From CALOAD01 sp942491415 (lineage in GTDB: Bacteria; Cyanobacteriota; Vampirovibrionia; Gastranaerophilales; CALOAD01), in contig CALOAD010000022.1 in NCBI GenBank assembly GCA_942491415.1, positions 184,430 to 248,429 on the forward strand: a stretch of DNA of 64,000 nt, written 5' to 3'. The first letter of the stretch is position 1. Each line of letters begins with the position of its first letter. Positions 26,376 through 34,406 of this stretch are shown here, piece after piece. The position numbers and the translations under genes are program-made. The notes under the pieces were generated by a model that was not told the origin of the DNA, did not search any database, and was given only the letters and a program-made list of their open reading frames with translations.

Positions 26376-26443
26376 AACTGACACGAGGTTTAAACCCCAT
26401 TGGATTTTAAGTCCAACGCGTCTACCGGTTCCGCCACCAGGGC
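26355..26443 (-). tRNA. tRNA-Leu (anticodon UAA)
   Basis: Minus strand. Acceptor GCCCTGG pairs with CCAGGGC; anticodon stem TTGGA/TCCAA with loop CTTAAAA, anticodon TAA; long variable arm typical of class II Leu tRNA; T-arm GTCAG-TTCAAGT-CTGAC; discriminator A and an encoded CCA. The last 21 nt are duplicated 13 times in the downstream array. The upstream strand (about 26485-26495) carries a TATAGT-like -10. Confidence 0.97.
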
Positions 26444-26893
26444 AAATTTTATGAAATTATCACTTACAAGAAAGCTCGTAACTCCCTTGTAGCAAGATAC
26501 TATAATAAAAAATCTTATTAGTCCAGTTAAAAGAGTGATTTTAGTAAAGTATTTGTTAAAAATACTACATTTGGTTGATTTTTGTACGTTTTCGATTGTT
26601 AATATTCATTAATACTTATAAAATACAACAAGAGCCCTTAATATAATTTAACATTTCAATTTTGAAATGGATTTTTTAAGAAAAATTATTAATATTGATT
26701 TAAGTAGTAGTTTAAAAAGATTGAGCTGATAAAAAGGGCAGTTATGGTTAGATGAATTTGCTGAAAACGTAGATATTGTCATGGTATGCGTTGCTTAGTA
26801 AAAGTTTACATTCTTTTTTTTATTAAAGATTTAAAGAGATTGTGTCGATAATTTTATTAATTCAGCAAATTGGAACATTGGAGAATTTAGAAA
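26444..26893. other. Intergenic region, 450 bases
   Basis: Holds the upstream side of tRNA-Leu on the minus strand (a TATAGT-like -10 near 26490, no clear -35) and the leader of the five-gene cluster on the plus strand. A small palindrome ATTTCAATTTTGAAAT lies near 26652-26667. I see no gene or known RNA motif. Confidence 0.6.
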
Positions 26894-27316
26894 ATGGGCA
26901 TAGCAGCAAGTCAGGCTAGATTTTTGGGCTTAACAGCAAGAAAAGTTAATGTTGAGTTTAAAGGACAGCAAATAAATCAGGCGAGAACAGCGCTTGCAGA
27001 TCAATCTGCTAATCTTTTTCAAGATCTTTTGAAATTAAGACCGGCAACCCCCCCTAATTCGGTGTTATATCCAATGGGAAGTGATGATCCTCAATATAAA
27101 ATTGCCTATGATCAATATTTGGCAAGTGAACGTAATTATGATTTAGAAACTGCCAAAATTAATGCTGAAACAGAAGAAATTCAACAACAAGATAGAGCTT
27201 TAGAGTTGCAGTTGAAACAACTTGATACTGAACAACAGGCACTTTCAACAGAAATGGAATCTGTTAAAAAAGTTATTGATAAAAATATTGATTTAGTATT
27301 TAAAACATTCGCATAA
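26894..27316 (+). CDS. Coiled-coil small protein, MG(I/L)A(A/S)SQ family, first gene of an unrecognised cluster
   Basis: 140 residues, ribosome site TTGGAGAATTTAGAAA. It begins MGIAASQARFLGLTARKVNV and then VEFKGQQINQARTALADQSA; the C-terminal half is a long coiled coil (AETEEIQQQDRALELQLKQL, DTEQQALSTEMESVKKVIDK). No signal peptide or membrane segment. The opening and the closing EMESVKKVIDKNIDLVFKTF resemble the last gene of the cluster (MGLASSQFRLVSL, EIESVKKQVDSSIKRAF), so the two are paralogues. The pattern recalls filament or export-system subunits, with helical ends and a conserved N-terminus, but this is only an impression. I do not recognise the family. Confidence 0.65.
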   Translation: MGIAASQARFLGLTARKVNVEFKGQQINQARTALADQSANLFQDLLKLRPATPPNSVLYPMGSDDPQYKIAYDQYLASERNYDLETAKINAETEEIQQQDRALELQLKQLDTEQQALSTEMESVKKVIDKNIDLVFKTFA

Positions 27317-27355
27317 AAGTTAAATGAATATTAATAAATAAGGTTAAAAGAAGAA

Positions 27356-28180
27356 ATGAGCTATAAAAACGATCATTTATTGACAATTTCAAGTAAATAC
27401 GGAAAAGCTAGTGGTGAAGCTAAAGCACAGCTTTTTGAAACTTACGATCGTATCAGAGATATTTCTGTTAGCGGATCTCAACTTCCAGGTGCGGGTTTTG
27501 GTAAAGCCGGATCTTTTTTGATAGGTATTTCAAGGTTATTAGCACCGGGTGCGTTCATGCCCGTTTTGGGTTCTCAAGCTATGAATATTCCCGGAACGTC
27601 GTTTAGTTCTCCTATTTCAGGAGGGGTAGGTGTTTTCCCGAATGGTCAAACTTCTTTTGGGGTTGGACAATTAAGTAAGTATCCTGGATTTCCTGCCGGT
27701 GGTGCAGCTCCAATAGCTTATGGAATAGGAAATATGCTTTCTGGTCTTGCTCAAGATTTTACAGTAGGAGGAATGCCTACTGGTGCTGCTGCATCTGCAG
27801 TAGGAACACTTTCAACAGCAGGAGCTGTTATGGGTACAGCTTCGGGTGCCAGCGGTGGTTACGGAGGAAATCTTCTCATGCCTGCTGCAGGTGTAATTGC
27901 CGGTATTGGTGGTATAATTACAACAATGGGTCCGTATTTAGGATCTTTTGGATTGGGTGCCAATCTCGCTGGAAACCTTTTGCAAGGTGTAAGTAGTGCA
28001 ACTCTTTCTGCTTATCAAACAACAACAGGTAGAATTCTTAATAATGCTGATATAATACTTTCAAATAAGGTTAAAAACATCGAGACAGTTGTTAAAATGT
28101 TAAATACTCAAAACGGTGTTGTTAAAAAAATGTTGAAAGAAGCAATGGACAATGATTCAAAAGCGATACAGAATATTTAA
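27356..28180 (+). CDS. Glycine/alanine-rich hydrophobic protein of unknown function
   Basis: 274 residues, ribosome site GGTTAAAAGAAGAA. Residues 1-~50 are hydrophilic and helical (ISSKYGKASGEAKAQLFETY, DRIRDISVSG). Residues ~50-225 are Gly/Ala/Ser-rich with several weakly hydrophobic stretches (AVGTLSTAGAVMGTASGASG; MPAAGVIAGIGGIITTMGPY). The C-terminal ~45 residues are helical again (SNKVKNIETVVKMLNTQNGV). No classical signal peptide. The layout resembles glycine-zipper or translocator-type membrane proteins, but I cannot place it. It lies 40 bases after the first gene and 9 bases before the third, so it is in one operon with them. Confidence 0.6.
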   Translation: MSYKNDHLLTISSKYGKASGEAKAQLFETYDRIRDISVSGSQLPGAGFGKAGSFLIGISRLLAPGAFMPVLGSQAMNIPGTSFSSPISGGVGVFPNGQTSFGVGQLSKYPGFPAGGAAPIAYGIGNMLSGLAQDFTVGGMPTGAAASAVGTLSTAGAVMGTASGASGGYGGNLLMPAAGVIAGIGGIITTMGPYLGSFGLGANLAGNLLQGVSSATLSAYQTTTGRILNNADIILSNKVKNIETVVKMLNTQNGVVKKMLKEAMDNDSKAIQNI

Positions 28181-28189
28181 GGTGGGTAA

Positions 28190-28417
28190 ATGATAAATAC
28201 AAGGACGTATGTCAGATCAATCCAAAGAGTAATTTTTGAAAATAATATATTGGCAATAGGAATAAAAACATGTCTTAGAATATTTCAAATAGATATAAAA
28301 AATATTGACATGACAGAAAAATTAAAAGAACAGAAAATGAAAATACAAAGAGCTGAAATTCTTGTTAAAAAAGGTGAACAGTCTAAAAATATTTTCCTTT
28401 TAAATACATTAAGATAA
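28190..28417 (+). CDS. Small helical protein of unknown function
   Basis: 75 residues starting 9 bases after the glycine-rich gene, with GGTGGGTAA as ribosome site. The sequence is basic and helical (MINTRTYVRSIQRVIFENNI, TEKLKEQKMKIQRAEILVKK), ending GEQSKNIFLLNTLR. The tail looks like that of the next gene (LIEQGNPNNLNKGKNLNYLR), so both may be diverged relatives. Short size and tight spacing are the main evidence that it is real. Confidence 0.5.
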   Translation: MINTRTYVRSIQRVIFENNILAIGIKTCLRIFQIDIKNIDMTEKLKEQKMKIQRAEILVKKGEQSKNIFLLNTLR

Positions 28418-28506
28418 GTAAAAAAAATATTAAGTAATAATAACAAATCGGGACATGTGAGCAATATTGAATTTAGAAATGTTTTTATATAAATAGGTTG
28501 ACATAA

Positions 28507-28824
28507 ATGAGTAAGAAATCGTCATCTAATGCAAATCGGAGTAAGTTAATGTCAATAGTGGCAACAATCACAACAAAAAAAGATCAATTAAAGCAATTTT
28601 TTATGTTTTCTGAGTCTTATCTTAGAAGAAATAATCCTGCATTGTCTCTTTATCAAAACTTTATAGCTAAAGTTAAAGAGTTGCTTACAATGGACAAAAA
28701 ACTAAAGATAGCTAAGTATAGGCTTAATCACGTAAGTTATAGGTTATATCAAATGGAAACCCTTATAGAGCAAGGTAATCCAAACAACTTAAATAAAGGT
28801 AAAAATTTAAACTACTTAAGATAA
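28507..28824 (+). CDS. Small basic helical protein of unknown function
   Basis: 105 residues, ribosome site AATAGGTTGACATAA. Very basic N-terminus (MSKKSSSNANRSKLMSIVAT) then helices (KKDQLKQFFMFSESYLRRNN, KVKELLTMDKKLKIAKYRLN). The tail NLNKGKNLNYLR is similar to the tail of the preceding small gene. It lies 13 bases before the last gene of the cluster. No recognised domain. Confidence 0.55.
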   Translation: MSKKSSSNANRSKLMSIVATITTKKDQLKQFFMFSESYLRRNNPALSLYQNFIAKVKELLTMDKKLKIAKYRLNHVSYRLYQMETLIEQGNPNNLNKGKNLNYLR

Positions 28825-28837
28825 CGGGGAATTCATC

Positions 28838-29161
28838 ATGGGACTGGCAAGTTCACAATTTAGATTAGTATCATTAACGCTTCAAAGAAGTGATTTTGAG
28901 TACAAGTTACAACTTGTATCTCAATCTCGAATGGGGCTTTCTAATCAAATAAATAATATTTTAAATATTGGAACTGATTTGGATCCTGATGCTCCTGAAT
29001 TTAAAAAGCTTCAAGCAAGGCAGCAAAGGCTTCAAATGATAGATAAAAAACTTGAGCAACAAATGCTTAGATTCCAAACAAAATTGAAAATGATTGAGAC
29101 CGAAATTGAATCAGTTAAAAAACAAGTTGATTCAAGTATAAAAAGAGCATTCTCTTATTAA
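28838..29161 (+). CDS. Coiled-coil small protein, paralogue of the first cluster gene
   Basis: 107 residues, ribosome site ACGGGGAATTCATC. It opens MGLASSQFRLVSLTLQRSDF, has a short proline/aspartate loop (TDLDPDAPEF) and ends in a coiled coil (LEQQMLRFQTKLKMIETEIE, SVKKQVDSSIKRAFSY). The MG-x-A-x-SQ-x-R opening and the E-S-V-K-K-x-x-D close match the 140-residue protein at 26894, with the middle region shortened. A terminator follows 14 bases on. The family is unknown to me. Confidence 0.65.
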   Translation: MGLASSQFRLVSLTLQRSDFEYKLQLVSQSRMGLSNQINNILNIGTDLDPDAPEFKKLQARQQRLQMIDKKLEQQMLRFQTKLKMIETEIESVKKQVDSSIKRAFSY

Positions 29162-29175
29162 AAAGAAAATTGTTT

Positions 29176-29208
29176 AAAAAAAAGACTTTCAATTGAGGGT
29201 CTTTTTTT
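29176..29208. terminator. Intrinsic terminator after the five-gene cluster
   Basis: AAAAAAAGAC pairs with GTCTTTTTTT around a ~12-base loop; the stop codon of the convergent glycosyltransferase gene lies inside the right arm, so it can serve both strands. Confidence 0.7.
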
Positions 29209-30340
29209 ATTTGGAGTTTTGTTTGTTCTTTAAGGCTGTTTTTTGCAAAATACCTTTATATAGGTTTATGTACTCTAATCCCATTCTATTAGAATTAAAA
29301 GCAGATAAGGCCTTTGTTTGGCATTTTTTAGCTGTAACTGATAAAAGATTATTATTTTCGAGTAGATTGTTGACGTTTCTTATAAGAGAGTTGTGGTTAT
29401 TTCTTTCAAAAATACATGCGCAATCATCCCAGAGTTCTCTGGCAATAGGTATATCATTGGCAATTATTGCACAGTTTGAGTATGCTGCTTGAGTTTGGAT
29501 AATTCCATATACATCCCAAGGTGAGAGCGCCAGATAGATTGAGGCTGATTTGTATGCAGCTTTGAGATCTTCCAGAGAAGGATTATCTAAAAATTTTATT
29601 CGATTATTGTTTTTAAGGTAATTTTCATTTTTGCCTATGACGTAAATATCTATGTCATTTGGTACTTTATAAGAAACTTTTGATAAAAGATCAAGGTTAC
29701 TGGATTTTTGGCAAGATTTGGCATGGGTTATAATAGAGGTTTTTAATGGTGTTTCGTGTATAGGTTCGTAGTTTATTCCATTGTAGATGATTTTTATATA
29801 ACTATTGAAATCATAAAGTCTTAAAAGCCCTTCAGCCATAAATTTTGAAGTTGTTACAACAACGTTTGCCCTGTTAAGGTTTTCGTGGATTAATTTTCTG
29901 TACTTTAAAAATTTTTGCTCGTAGGGTATATTTCGTCCTCGTTTTTCCACCCATTTGATTCTGTTCAATACGTCTTCGTGAGCAGCGATAATAATAGGAG
30001 CATTGCTTGATAGGTTTTTACAAGAATAATGATTTAAATGAACAAGATGAGGAGTGAAGTCTCTTAAGATGAAATTCAAATAGTTTTCAAACTCCATAGT
30101 ATTTTCTTGGTAATGCTCAAAATTATCATTCCATTCTAATTTATGATCAGTGAAATCTGCTTGAATTTCCAGATCTTTTATTTGTTGTAATTGTCTCTCA
30201 GAAGGATTACCCCCTGTACTTACAAGCAAAATATCAATATTCATATGTTTTTTCAAAGAAGAGCAAAGGTTGACGGTATAGTCCCAGAGCTCAAAATTAG
30301 CGACATCTGAAGTTAATAATAATTTAAATATTGTATTCAT
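29207..30340 (-). CDS. Glycosyltransferase family 1/4-like protein
   Basis: 377 residues from the ATG at 30340, preceded by AAGGGGATTAAA; an in-frame upstream ATG at 30373 would add 11 residues and lacks such a site. N-terminal fold: MNTIFKLLLTSDVANFELWD, HLVHLNHYSCKN, APIIIAAHEDV. C-terminal GT-B nucleotide-sugar half: KIIYNGINYEPI, LDNPSLEDLKAAYKSASIYL, ALSPWDVYGIIQTQAAYSNC. The E-x7-E motif region reads DVYGIIQTQA, where the usual Glu is replaced by Ile/Gln, so activity should be treated with care. Acceptor and donor sugars are unknown. It ends against the five-gene cluster. Confidence 0.75.
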   Translation of the reverse strand: MNTIFKLLLTSDVANFELWDYTVNLCSSLKKHMNIDILLVSTGGNPSERQLQQIKDLEIQADFTDHKLEWNDNFEHYQENTMEFENYLNFILRDFTPHLVHLNHYSCKNLSSNAPIIIAAHEDVLNRIKWVEKRGRNIPYEQKFLKYRKLIHENLNRANVVVTTSKFMAEGLLRLYDFNSYIKIIYNGINYEPIHETPLKTSIITHAKSCQKSSNLDLLSKVSYKVPNDIDIYVIGKNENYLKNNNRIKFLDNPSLEDLKAAYKSASIYLALSPWDVYGIIQTQAAYSNCAIIANDIPIARELWDDCACIFERNNHNSLIRNVNNLLENNNLLSVTAKKCQTKALSAFNSNRMGLEYINLYKGILQKTALKNKQNSK

Positions 30341-30597
30341 TTTAATCCCCTTATAAATCCCCAAATTTTTCACTTTAAAAAGTCTTTTTTAAAGTATAGA
30401 AATCTGAAAGTTTAGCTACATCGGCTAAATTTCTAGTCAATAAGAGTTATCTTAAAAAAAGGAGATTTTGATTTTTGCTCAAGTATTAATGAAAATAAGA
30501 TTTATAAATACATTAAAAGCAGTATGTCATTTTTTATATAAAATGGTTTAATAATTTTAAGTTGATTCTAACTAATTCAATCAGGAAACAAACAATT

Positions 30598-30634
30598 AAA
30601 ATAAGAGCAGCATTTGTGATGCCGCTCTTATTTT
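30598..30634 (-). terminator. Intrinsic terminator of uvrB
   Basis: AAAATAAGAGCGGCAT pairs with ATGCTGCTCTTATTTT (one mismatch) across a five-base loop. The stop codon of uvrB lies within the first arm. Confidence 0.85.
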
Positions 30635-32622
30635 ATGCTTTTGGCGGTTTCTCTGAGATTCTTAAGTTTATCTCTTAATTCGGCAGCCCGTTCAAAATCG
30701 AGGATTCTTGCCGCTGCATGCATTTCTTTTTCTATTTTATCTATAATTTTTGGCAGATCTTTAGCACTAGCTCCAACTTCTGCCATTTGTTCGGCTATAA
30801 CATCTTCAACATTTCTATAGCTTTGAACTACTTCCAGTAAATTATTTTGTACGTTTTTAATTATAGTTTTAGGTGTTATTCCGTGTTTTTTATTGTAGGC
30901 AAGTTGTAATCGTCTTCTTCGTTGGGTTTCTGATACCGATTTTTGAATGCTGTTAGTTATTTTATCTGCATACATGATTACTTTTCCGCAAGCGTTTCGA
31001 GCCGCACGACCTATAGTTTGTATGAGGCTTGTTTCTGAACGTAAAAAGCCTTCTTTATCGGCATCCATAATAGCAACTAAAGTTACTTCCGGAAGGTCTA
31101 GTCCTTCTCTGAGAAGATTTACACCAACTAAAACATCAAACTCACCGAGTCTTAGATCTCGTAAGATCTCAACCCTTTCTAAAGAGCGGATTTCACTGTG
31201 TAAATACCTGACTTTAATACCTATTTGCAGTAAATAATCAGATAAATCTTCAGCCATTTTTTTTGTCAGCGTTGTTATTAAAACTCTTTCGTTTTTCTTT
31301 GAACGCTGTTTTATTTCGCCGATTAAATCATCGACTTGATTTTCGATGGGTCGTATTGAAATTTCAGGGTCTAAAAGTCCTGTAGGTCTTATTAATTGTT
31401 CTACTGTTTGCTCTGAAACTTCTTTTTCAAATGCAGCCGGAGTGGCTGAGACAAATATTTTTTGTTTGGTTCTTTCCCAAAATTCCTCGAATTTTAGTGG
31501 TCTGTTATCCTTTGCGCAAGGAAGTCTAAAACCATAGTTAACTAAGGTATTTTTTCTTGCTAAATCTCCATTATACATAGCCCTTAACTGCGGCAAAGTA
31601 ACGTGAGACTCATCTATTACAACTAAAAAATCATCATTGAAATATTCTAAAAGAGTAGCAGGAGCTGTCCCGGCTGGTCTTCGTTCTAAAACTCGGGAAT
31701 AATTTTCTATGCCATTGCAGTAGCCTACTTCTCGAATCATTTCGATATCATGCATTGTTCTTTGGCGTATTCTTTGAGCTTCGATTAGTTTATTTTCTTT
31801 TTCAAACAGTGCTATTTGATCTTTAAGTTCTTTTTTAATTAACTCTATAGTTGATTCCAGGTTATCGTCACTTTGCAAGTAATGAACAGCGGGAAAAATA
31901 ATAACCTCTTCACATATTTCAATCACTTCACCTGTTGTATGGTCAATACGTGTTATTTTTTCTATTTCGTCTCCGAAAAAATATAGTCTTGTAATTATAT
32001 TTTCATAAGCGGGTTGAATTTCAACAATATCCCCTCTGGCGCGGAAATTTCCTCGTTTTAATTCTACATCATTACGTTCATATTGAATTTTGACTAATTT
32101 TCTTAAAAGTTGATCACGATCAATCATATCTCCCAATGAAATTTTAAAAGCACCTTTATAATAATTTTTTGGTTCCCCTAATCCATATATACAGCTTACG
32201 CTTGCGACGATGATAACGTCATTTCGTTGATATAAACTACGTGTTGTACTGTGTCTTAGTCTGTCTATTTCATCGTTTATTGTTGCTGCTTTTTCTATAA
32301 ACGTGTCGGTTCTTGGGATATAAGCTTCGGGTTGATAGTAATCATAATAACTAATGAAGTATTCAACCGCATTATCAGGAAAAAGCTCTTTAAATTCATT
32401 ATATAACTGCGCTGCAAGGGTTTTATTATGGGCAATTACAAGGGTCGGTTTTTGAATTTTTTCGATTACATTAGCAATGGTGAAAGTCTTGCCCGATCCT
32501 GTTACTCCAAGCAAAATTTGGTTTTCCATGCCGGCATTAAGCCCGTCTAATAATTGATCTATAGCGACAGGTTGACTACCGGATGGTTTATAGTGAGATT
32601 TAAGTTTAAAGCTTCTTTCCAT
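30628..32622 (-). CDS. uvrB: Excinuclease ABC subunit B
   Basis: 664 residues, the usual length. UvrB is the damage-verifying helicase of nucleotide excision repair; it receives DNA from UvrA and recruits UvrC. Motifs: Walker A LLGVTGSGKTFTIANVIEKI, beta-hairpin region YYDYYQPEAYIPRTDTFIEK, the DESH box VVIDESHVTLPQLRAMYNGD, motif VI-like QTIGRAARN, and the C-terminal UVR domain (DKIEKEMHAAARILDFERAA). No uvrA or uvrC is adjacent. It is monocistronic and divergent from the aroH operon across 71 bases. Confidence 0.97.
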   Translation of the reverse strand: MERSFKLKSHYKPSGSQPVAIDQLLDGLNAGMENQILLGVTGSGKTFTIANVIEKIQKPTLVIAHNKTLAAQLYNEFKELFPDNAVEYFISYYDYYQPEAYIPRTDTFIEKAATINDEIDRLRHSTTRSLYQRNDVIIVASVSCIYGLGEPKNYYKGAFKISLGDMIDRDQLLRKLVKIQYERNDVELKRGNFRARGDIVEIQPAYENIITRLYFFGDEIEKITRIDHTTGEVIEICEEVIIFPAVHYLQSDDNLESTIELIKKELKDQIALFEKENKLIEAQRIRQRTMHDIEMIREVGYCNGIENYSRVLERRPAGTAPATLLEYFNDDFLVVIDESHVTLPQLRAMYNGDLARKNTLVNYGFRLPCAKDNRPLKFEEFWERTKQKIFVSATPAAFEKEVSEQTVEQLIRPTGLLDPEISIRPIENQVDDLIGEIKQRSKKNERVLITTLTKKMAEDLSDYLLQIGIKVRYLHSEIRSLERVEILRDLRLGEFDVLVGVNLLREGLDLPEVTLVAIMDADKEGFLRSETSLIQTIGRAARNACGKVIMYADKITNSIQKSVSETQRRRRLQLAYNKKHGITPKTIIKNVQNNLLEVVQSYRNVEDVIAEQMAEVGASAKDLPKIIDKIEKEMHAAARILDFERAAELRDKLKNLRETAKSIK

Positions 32623-32693
32623 AGTTTAATTTTACTATATTTTGTGCGTCTTTTTAGTATAATCATAACCAGTTACACAATAAGGTTACATAA

Positions 32694-33077
32694 ATGTTTG
32701 AAAAATACAAAACAAGAGCCATAAGGGGCGCAATTACTGTTGTAAATAATAATTGGGAAGAGATTGAAGAAGCAACTGTAGAGCTTTTGACTCAAATTAT
32801 AGACGTGAATTGCTTGAATATTGACGATATTTCTCATGTAATGTTCACGATGACTCAAGATTTAAATGCAGGTTTTCCCGCTAAAGCAGCCAGATTGCAT
32901 CTTGGTTGGGATGATGTTCCAATGGTTTGTATGCAGGAAATTGAAGTGCCGGAAAGTCTTGAGAAGTGTATAAGAGTTCTTGTTGTTATCAACACAAAAA
33001 AAGATCGATCTGAAATAAATCATGTTTATTTAGGCGAAGCTAAGAAATTAAGACCTGATCTTATCGACAAAGATTAA
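32694..33077 (+). CDS. aroH: Chorismate mutase, AroH class
   Basis: 127 residues. Converts chorismate to prephenate, the branch point to Phe and Tyr. The sequence follows the monofunctional trimeric Bacillus-type enzyme: IRGAITVVNNNWEEIEEATV, TQDLNAGFPAKAARLHLGW, VPMVCMQEIEVPESLEKCIR, NHVYLGEAKKLRPDL. The Arg in RGA, Cys of VCMQE and Arg of KCIRV match known substrate ligands. First gene of a run with purB, an M16 peptidase and thrB. A TATAAT at 32658-32663 lies 31 bases before the start. Confidence 0.94.
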   Translation: MFEKYKTRAIRGAITVVNNNWEEIEEATVELLTQIIDVNCLNIDDISHVMFTMTQDLNAGFPAKAARLHLGWDDVPMVCMQEIEVPESLEKCIRVLVVINTKKDRSEINHVYLGEAKKLRPDLIDKD

Positions 33078-33101
33078 AATATTAATTGCAGGGATGAAAA
33101 G

Positions 33102-34397
33102 ATGATTGAAAGATATACAAGAGCTGAAATGGGAGCTGTTTGGAGTGAAGAAAGTAAATTCCAAAAGATGCTACAAGTTGAATTGGCGGTATGTGAAGCT
33201 CAAAATCAGCTGGGAAATATTTCGGATGAAGATTTAAACAACATAAAAAATAACTCAAGCTTTGATATAAAAAGGATTCAAGAGCTTGAATGCGATTTAA
33301 AACACGATATATTAGCTTTTTTGACCTGTTTAAATGAAAAAGTCGGTGATTCTTCTAAATATATTCATATGGGAATGACAAGCAGTGATATTATTGATAC
33401 GGGGCTTGCTCTTCAGCTGGTTGACGCAAATAAAATTTTAAAAGAAGGGCTTCAAAAAACGATTAAAGTCCTTAGAAAGAAGGCAAAAGAGCATAAAGAA
33501 ACGCTTATGATAGGTAGATCTCATGCTGTACATGCCGAGCCAATAACCTTTGGCGTTAAATTGTGCAATTGGATTGATATTTTGGAAAGAAATCTTGAGC
33601 GTTTTAATAAATTGCAAGAGGAAATTAAAGTAGGTCAAATAAGTGGTCCCGTAGGTACTTACAGTAATATTGACCCTAAGGTTGAAAAAATAACTTGCGA
33701 TATATTGGGTTTAAAACCTGCTAGGATCTCAACTCAAGTAATAGCCAGAGATATTCACGCCAATTATATTCAAACACTTGCATTGATAGCTTCTTGTATA
33801 GAGCAATTTGCGATTGAATTGAGGCACTTGCAAAGAACAGAAGTGCTGGAGGTTGAAGAGGTTTTTTCAAAAAATCAAAAAGGCTCTTCGGCTATGCCTC
33901 ATAAAAAAAACCCTGTCAGTGCAGAAAATCTTTCGGGATTGGCACGAGTTATAAGGTCAAATTCAATAGCAGCAATGGAAAATGTAGCTTTATGGCATGA
34001 AAGAGATTTGAGTCATAGTAGTGTTGAAAGAATAATATTTCCTGATAGTACTATATTGCTTGATTATATGATGAATAGGTTTACCCGCTTGATTGATAAT
34101 CTCGAAGTTTATAAAGGTAATATGTTATCGAATACACAATTATACGGAGGCGTAATATACTCTCAAAGAGTTTTGTTGAAATTGATCGAGAAAGGTTTAT
34201 TGAGAGAAGAAGCGTATGACGTTGTTCAAAAAAATGCAATGTTGGCATGGAATAATCCCTCAGGGAATTTTAAACAAAATTTGATTGAAGATACTCAAAT
34301 AACAAAAATTTTAACTAAAGTTGAAATAGAAGAGTGTTTTAGTGCAAACTATTATTTGAGGAATGTAAATTCAATTTATGAAAAGTTTAATATTTAG
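33102..34397 (+). CDS. purB: Adenylosuccinate lyase
   Basis: 431 residues. Splits fumarate from adenylosuccinate and from SAICAR in purine synthesis. Family signatures: MIERYTRAEMGAVWSEESKF at the start, HMGMTSSDIIDTGLALQL, IGRSHAVHAEPITFGVKLC, and the signature loop SSAMPHKKNPVSAENLSGLA with the catalytic Ser. It lies 24 bases after aroH and 9 bases before the M16 peptidase gene, so all are likely in one transcript. Confidence 0.96.
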   Translation: MIERYTRAEMGAVWSEESKFQKMLQVELAVCEAQNQLGNISDEDLNNIKNNSSFDIKRIQELECDLKHDILAFLTCLNEKVGDSSKYIHMGMTSSDIIDTGLALQLVDANKILKEGLQKTIKVLRKKAKEHKETLMIGRSHAVHAEPITFGVKLCNWIDILERNLERFNKLQEEIKVGQISGPVGTYSNIDPKVEKITCDILGLKPARISTQVIARDIHANYIQTLALIASCIEQFAIELRHLQRTEVLEVEEVFSKNQKGSSAMPHKKNPVSAENLSGLARVIRSNSIAAMENVALWHERDLSHSSVERIIFPDSTILLDYMMNRFTRLIDNLEVYKGNMLSNTQLYGGVIYSQRVLLKLIEKGLLREEAYDVVQKNAMLAWNNPSGNFKQNLIEDTQITKILTKVEIEECFSANYYLRNVNSIYEKFNI

Positions 34398-34406
34398 GGG
34401 TTTCAT

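Noticed and set aside
23994..26443. Integrated mobile element with attL/attR at tRNA-Leu
   Set aside because: The repeated tRNA end resembles attachment sites, but there is no integrase or cargo; only tandem units are present.
28418..28506. TTGACA before the small gene at 28507 as a promoter
   Set aside because: It overlaps the ribosome site region and has no -10 downstream before the start codon.
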